Positions 4,578 through 6,423 of a stretch of DNA of 6,423 nucleotides are shown one piece after another. The stretch's first letter is position 1, and each line of letters opens with the position of its first letter. Under the pieces are notes generated by a model that was not told the origin of the DNA, did not search any database, and was given only the letters and a program-made list of their open reading frames with translations. This stretch comes from CAYFSC01 sp964345695 (GTDB taxonomy: Bacteria; Bacteroidota; Rhodothermia; Rhodothermales; Salinibacteraceae), in NCBI GenBank assembly GCA_964345695.1, contig CAYFSC010000170.1, forward strand, positions 1 to 6,423. The letters are read 5' to 3'. Position numbers and translations under genes: made by a program.

Positions 4578-5942
4578 TTACGAAGACGCCACTCCGTCCT
4601 CGGCCTTCGGGCGCAGGTCGTCGAACGGCTCGAGCATCTCGGTGATGCGCTCGTCATTGCGCTCTGCGGCGCGGAAATGCATTCGGGCCACGGCCTGCGG
4701 ACCGGTACCGTTTTCTGCATACATGTAGTCTTCGCTCACCACATCGGCCAGTTCGTGGACGCGTGAAATCGCCTTCGGCTCCGTGACCGGAATGTACGCT
4801 ACGCGCTCCACATAGTCCTTCTCGATGACATCCAAGAGCTTCTGCTTCAACTTCTGCAGGCCGATGCCGCGCAGGGCCGAGACGAAGGCCGCGTCCGGAT
4901 GCTCTTTTCGAAGGGCACGGAGCAGGTTCCGGTCTTCCAGGGCGTCCACTTTATTGAACACCACGAGTGTCGGCTTGTCGCTGGCGTCCAACTCGCGCAG
5001 CGTTTCGTTTACGACCGCCATGTGGTTTTCGTAGCGCTTGTGGGTCACGTCCACCACGTGCACGAGGACGTCGCTCTCGCGCACCTCGTCGAGCGTACTC
5101 TTGAAGCTCTCGATGAGGCGGTGGGGCAGCTTCCGGATGAAGCCGACCGTGTCGGAGAGCAGCACCTCTTTGTTGGTGTCGAGCTCGACGGTGCGGGTGG
5201 TGGCGTCGAGCGTGGCAAAGAGGCGGTTCTCCGAGAACACGTCGGCGCCGGCCAGTGCATTCATGAGGGTTGACTTGCCCGCATTCGTGTAGCCGACCAG
5301 CGACACGGTGGTGTGCGACGAGCGCCTCTTCCGCTGGGTTTGCCGCTGCTGATCCAGCTTGTCGAGCCGGTCGCGCAGCTTGGCCATGCGCGTGTCGATG
5401 AGGCGGCGGTCCGTTTCGATCTGGGTTTCGCCGGGTCCCTTCGTGCCGATGCCTCCTTCCTGACGGGAGAGGTGGGTCCACCGTCGGGTCAGCCGCGATC
5501 GCGTGTAGTCGAGCTGTGCCAGCTCCACCTGGGTCTTCGCTGCAGCCGTTTGCGCCCGATTGGCGAAGATGTCCAGGATCAGGCCGGAGCGGTCGAGAAG
5601 CTTGCAGCTCACCTCCTTCTCGATGTTGCGCACCTGCACCGGCGCCAGATCGTCGTCGAAAATGACGAGATCCGATCCACGCTCTCCGGCGAGGCGCTTC
5701 AGTTCCTTGACTTTGCCCGACCCGATGAAGGTGGCCGGATCGGGGCTTGTTCGAGACTGCGTGACACGGTCGGTGACGTCGGCGCCTGCGGTGCGGGCCA
5801 GTTGCTCGAGTTCGTTGAGATGGTCGCGCACGTCCCACCGCGTTTCATTGGGAGTGACAACGCCGACGATGATGGCGGATTCAGGCTGCGTGTCTTCTTC
5901 GACGGTGTACAAAGGCGAATCGGCACTTGTGAGGGAGAACAT
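4578..5942 (-). CDS. hflX: GTPase HflX
   Basis: HflX is a translational GTPase-superfamily protein that binds the large ribosomal subunit and splits stalled or stress-inactivated 70S ribosomes. The 454-residue product has the N-terminal HflX domain (about 22-205), including the Gly-rich signature GGIGTKGPGETQIETDRR (163-180), which gives the family its N-terminal nucleotide-binding activity. A helical linker rich in Arg/Gln (185-208) leads to the G domain: G1 GYTNAGKST (217-225), G2 around ATLDATTR (243-250), G3 DTVGFIR (264-270), G4 NKVD (330-333) and G5 SALRGIG (355-361). The C-terminal domain (about 376-440) is present. The ATG at 5942 is chosen; a GTG at 5969 would add 9 residues. The N-terminus is about 20 residues longer than many homologues, so a slightly later start cannot be excluded. 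No Shine-Dalgarno sequence precedes it. All GTPase motifs are intact, so it should be active. Confidence 0.96.
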   Translation of the reverse strand: MFSLTSADSPLYTVEEDTQPESAIIVGVVTPNETRWDVRDHLNELEQLARTAGADVTDRVTQSRTSPDPATFIGSGKVKELKRLAGERGSDLVIFDDDLAPVQVRNIEKEVSCKLLDRSGLILDIFANRAQTAAAKTQVELAQLDYTRSRLTRRWTHLSRQEGGIGTKGPGETQIETDRRLIDTRMAKLRDRLDKLDQQRQTQRKRRSSHTTVSLVGYTNAGKSTLMNALAGADVFSENRLFATLDATTRTVELDTNKEVLLSDTVGFIRKLPHRLIESFKSTLDEVRESDVLVHVVDVTHKRYENHMAVVNETLRELDASDKPTLVVFNKVDALEDRNLLRALRKEHPDAAFVSALRGIGLQKLKQKLLDVIEKDYVERVAYIPVTEPKAISRVHELADVVSEDYMYAENGTGPQAVARMHFRAAERNDERITEMLEPFDDLRPKAEDGVASS

Positions 5943-5992
5943 CGCGAGAGCGCACCGGACGGAACGCACGTATGGCGTCCGTCGCGGTTCAG

Positions 5993-6000
5993 CGAATCTA
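5993..6000 (-). promoter_or_regulatory. Weak -7-like promoter element upstream of hflX
   Basis: On the minus strand this reads TAGATTCG, one mismatch from the Bacteroidota -7 consensus TAnnTTTG, within an A+T-richer patch (TAAATCCTATGTAGATTCG). It lies about 50 nt upstream of the hflX start. No matching TTTG element is found at the expected distance upstream, so the call is weak. Confidence 0.2.
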
Positions 6001-6100
6001 CATAGGATTTACCTTCGGCGCGATGAGGTGTTGCATGAAACCTGGCGGGTTGCCTCACGGCCGGGCGTCTGCTGCGGGACCGAACGGCCGGGACAGCGCC

Positions 6101-6423
6101 TCAGCGTCGGTCCAGTTCATCGAGCGTTTCTTCGTCGAAGGCGTGCTTGGGCGAGAGGTGCAGCCGGGTCGCCAGCTTCTGTGCGACCAGCCGGTCGAAC
6201 GCTTCACGCTTCCTCTCGGGCACAGGAAGATCCAGGCGAGCCTGACTGTCGTCTCCGTCTCGGTAGAAGAACACGAAGTGCCGGTGGCCCTGGCGCGTCG
6301 TTTCGAAGTAGTCGACGATTTGCGCCCAGGCCACGGCACGATGCACTCGGCTGATGTCGTGGATGATCCCGTATTGGGTCACAACGACCGACCGAGCCAG
6401 CCACGTGGCGATGAACCAGAACA
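6101..6423 (-). CDS. Membrane-anchored PH-like protein, 3' part (start outside window)
   Basis: Only the last 106 codons are visible: the frame is open to the window edge, so the gene starts beyond 6423. A GTG at 6382 lies in this frame but is probably an internal Val, because the codons before it read FWFIATWLARSVV, which looks like the end of a membrane helix. After it comes a beta-rich segment (TQYGIIHDISR, AVAWAQIVDYFE, HRHFVFFYRDGDD, ARLDLPVPE) and a C-terminal amphipathic helix (KREAFDRLVAQKL). A hydrophobic segment followed by alternating strands and one closing helix resembles bacterial PH-like domain membrane proteins, in which a strand with the pattern WxQIxDxF is common. The final residues are acidic with a closing Arg-Arg. 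It precedes hflX in the same direction, with a 158-bp gap. The domain assignment is by pattern only; function unknown. Confidence 0.6.
   Translation of the reverse strand, partial: FWFIATWLARSVVVTQYGIIHDISRVHRAVAWAQIVDYFETTRQGHRHFVFFYRDGDDSQARLDLPVPERKREAFDRLVAQKLATRLHLSPKHAFDEETLDELDRR

Noticed and set aside
3263..4645. 460-codon open frame on the plus strand
   Set aside because: It spans two intergenic regions and the antisense of the CBS-ACT gene. The translation changes character along its length and shows no motif.
5313..6354. Long plus-strand frames opposite hflX and the last gene
   Set aside because: They overlap intact HflX motifs on the other strand and have no domain signal of their own.

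Overview
The window (about 6.4 kb, high G+C) carries a run of genes that all read on the minus strand. In transcription order, from the high-coordinate end, these are: the 3' part of a membrane-anchored PH-like protein (6101-6423), the ribosome-associated GTPase HflX (4578-5942), a CBS-CBS-ACT regulatory protein (3602-4261), an unrecognised 171-residue helical protein (2678-3193), DNA gyrase subunit B (512-2470), a VapB-like antitoxin (255-494), and a PIN-domain toxin that stops after 60 residues (76-258). The long plus-strand open frames are antisense shadows caused by high G+C.

The proteins point to the Bacteroidota/Rhodothermota line, perhaps a Salinibacter-like halophile. GyrB is short, without the extra C-terminal domain of enterobacterial GyrB. 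Several proteins are rich in Asp and Glu. None of the six visible minus-strand start codons has a convincing Shine-Dalgarno sequence, which is common in Bacteroidota. This placement is an inference, not an alignment result.

GyrB and HflX are ordinary housekeeping genes with all key motifs in place. The CBS-ACT protein is probably a ligand sensor. The antitoxin begins 17 nt after the gyrB stop, with a near-perfect 11-bp tandem duplication across that junction, so a toxin-antitoxin pair seems to have been placed directly behind gyrB. The toxin has lost the second half of its PIN domain exactly where G+C drops (about 1-110), which suggests an insertion or deletion junction at the window edge.

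Two gene-free stretches carry structure. The first, 3194-3601, holds a 310-bp segment bounded by imperfect 24-bp inverted repeats, with several strong internal inverted repeats. It may be a MITE-like element or a structured RNA and is the best candidate for something undescribed. The second, 4262-4577, has a perfect 2 x 23-bp tandem repeat, a compact hairpin, and a small plus-strand Cys-rich ORF that has the only good Shine-Dalgarno sequence I found. I found no tRNA, rRNA, CRISPR array or complete insertion sequence.
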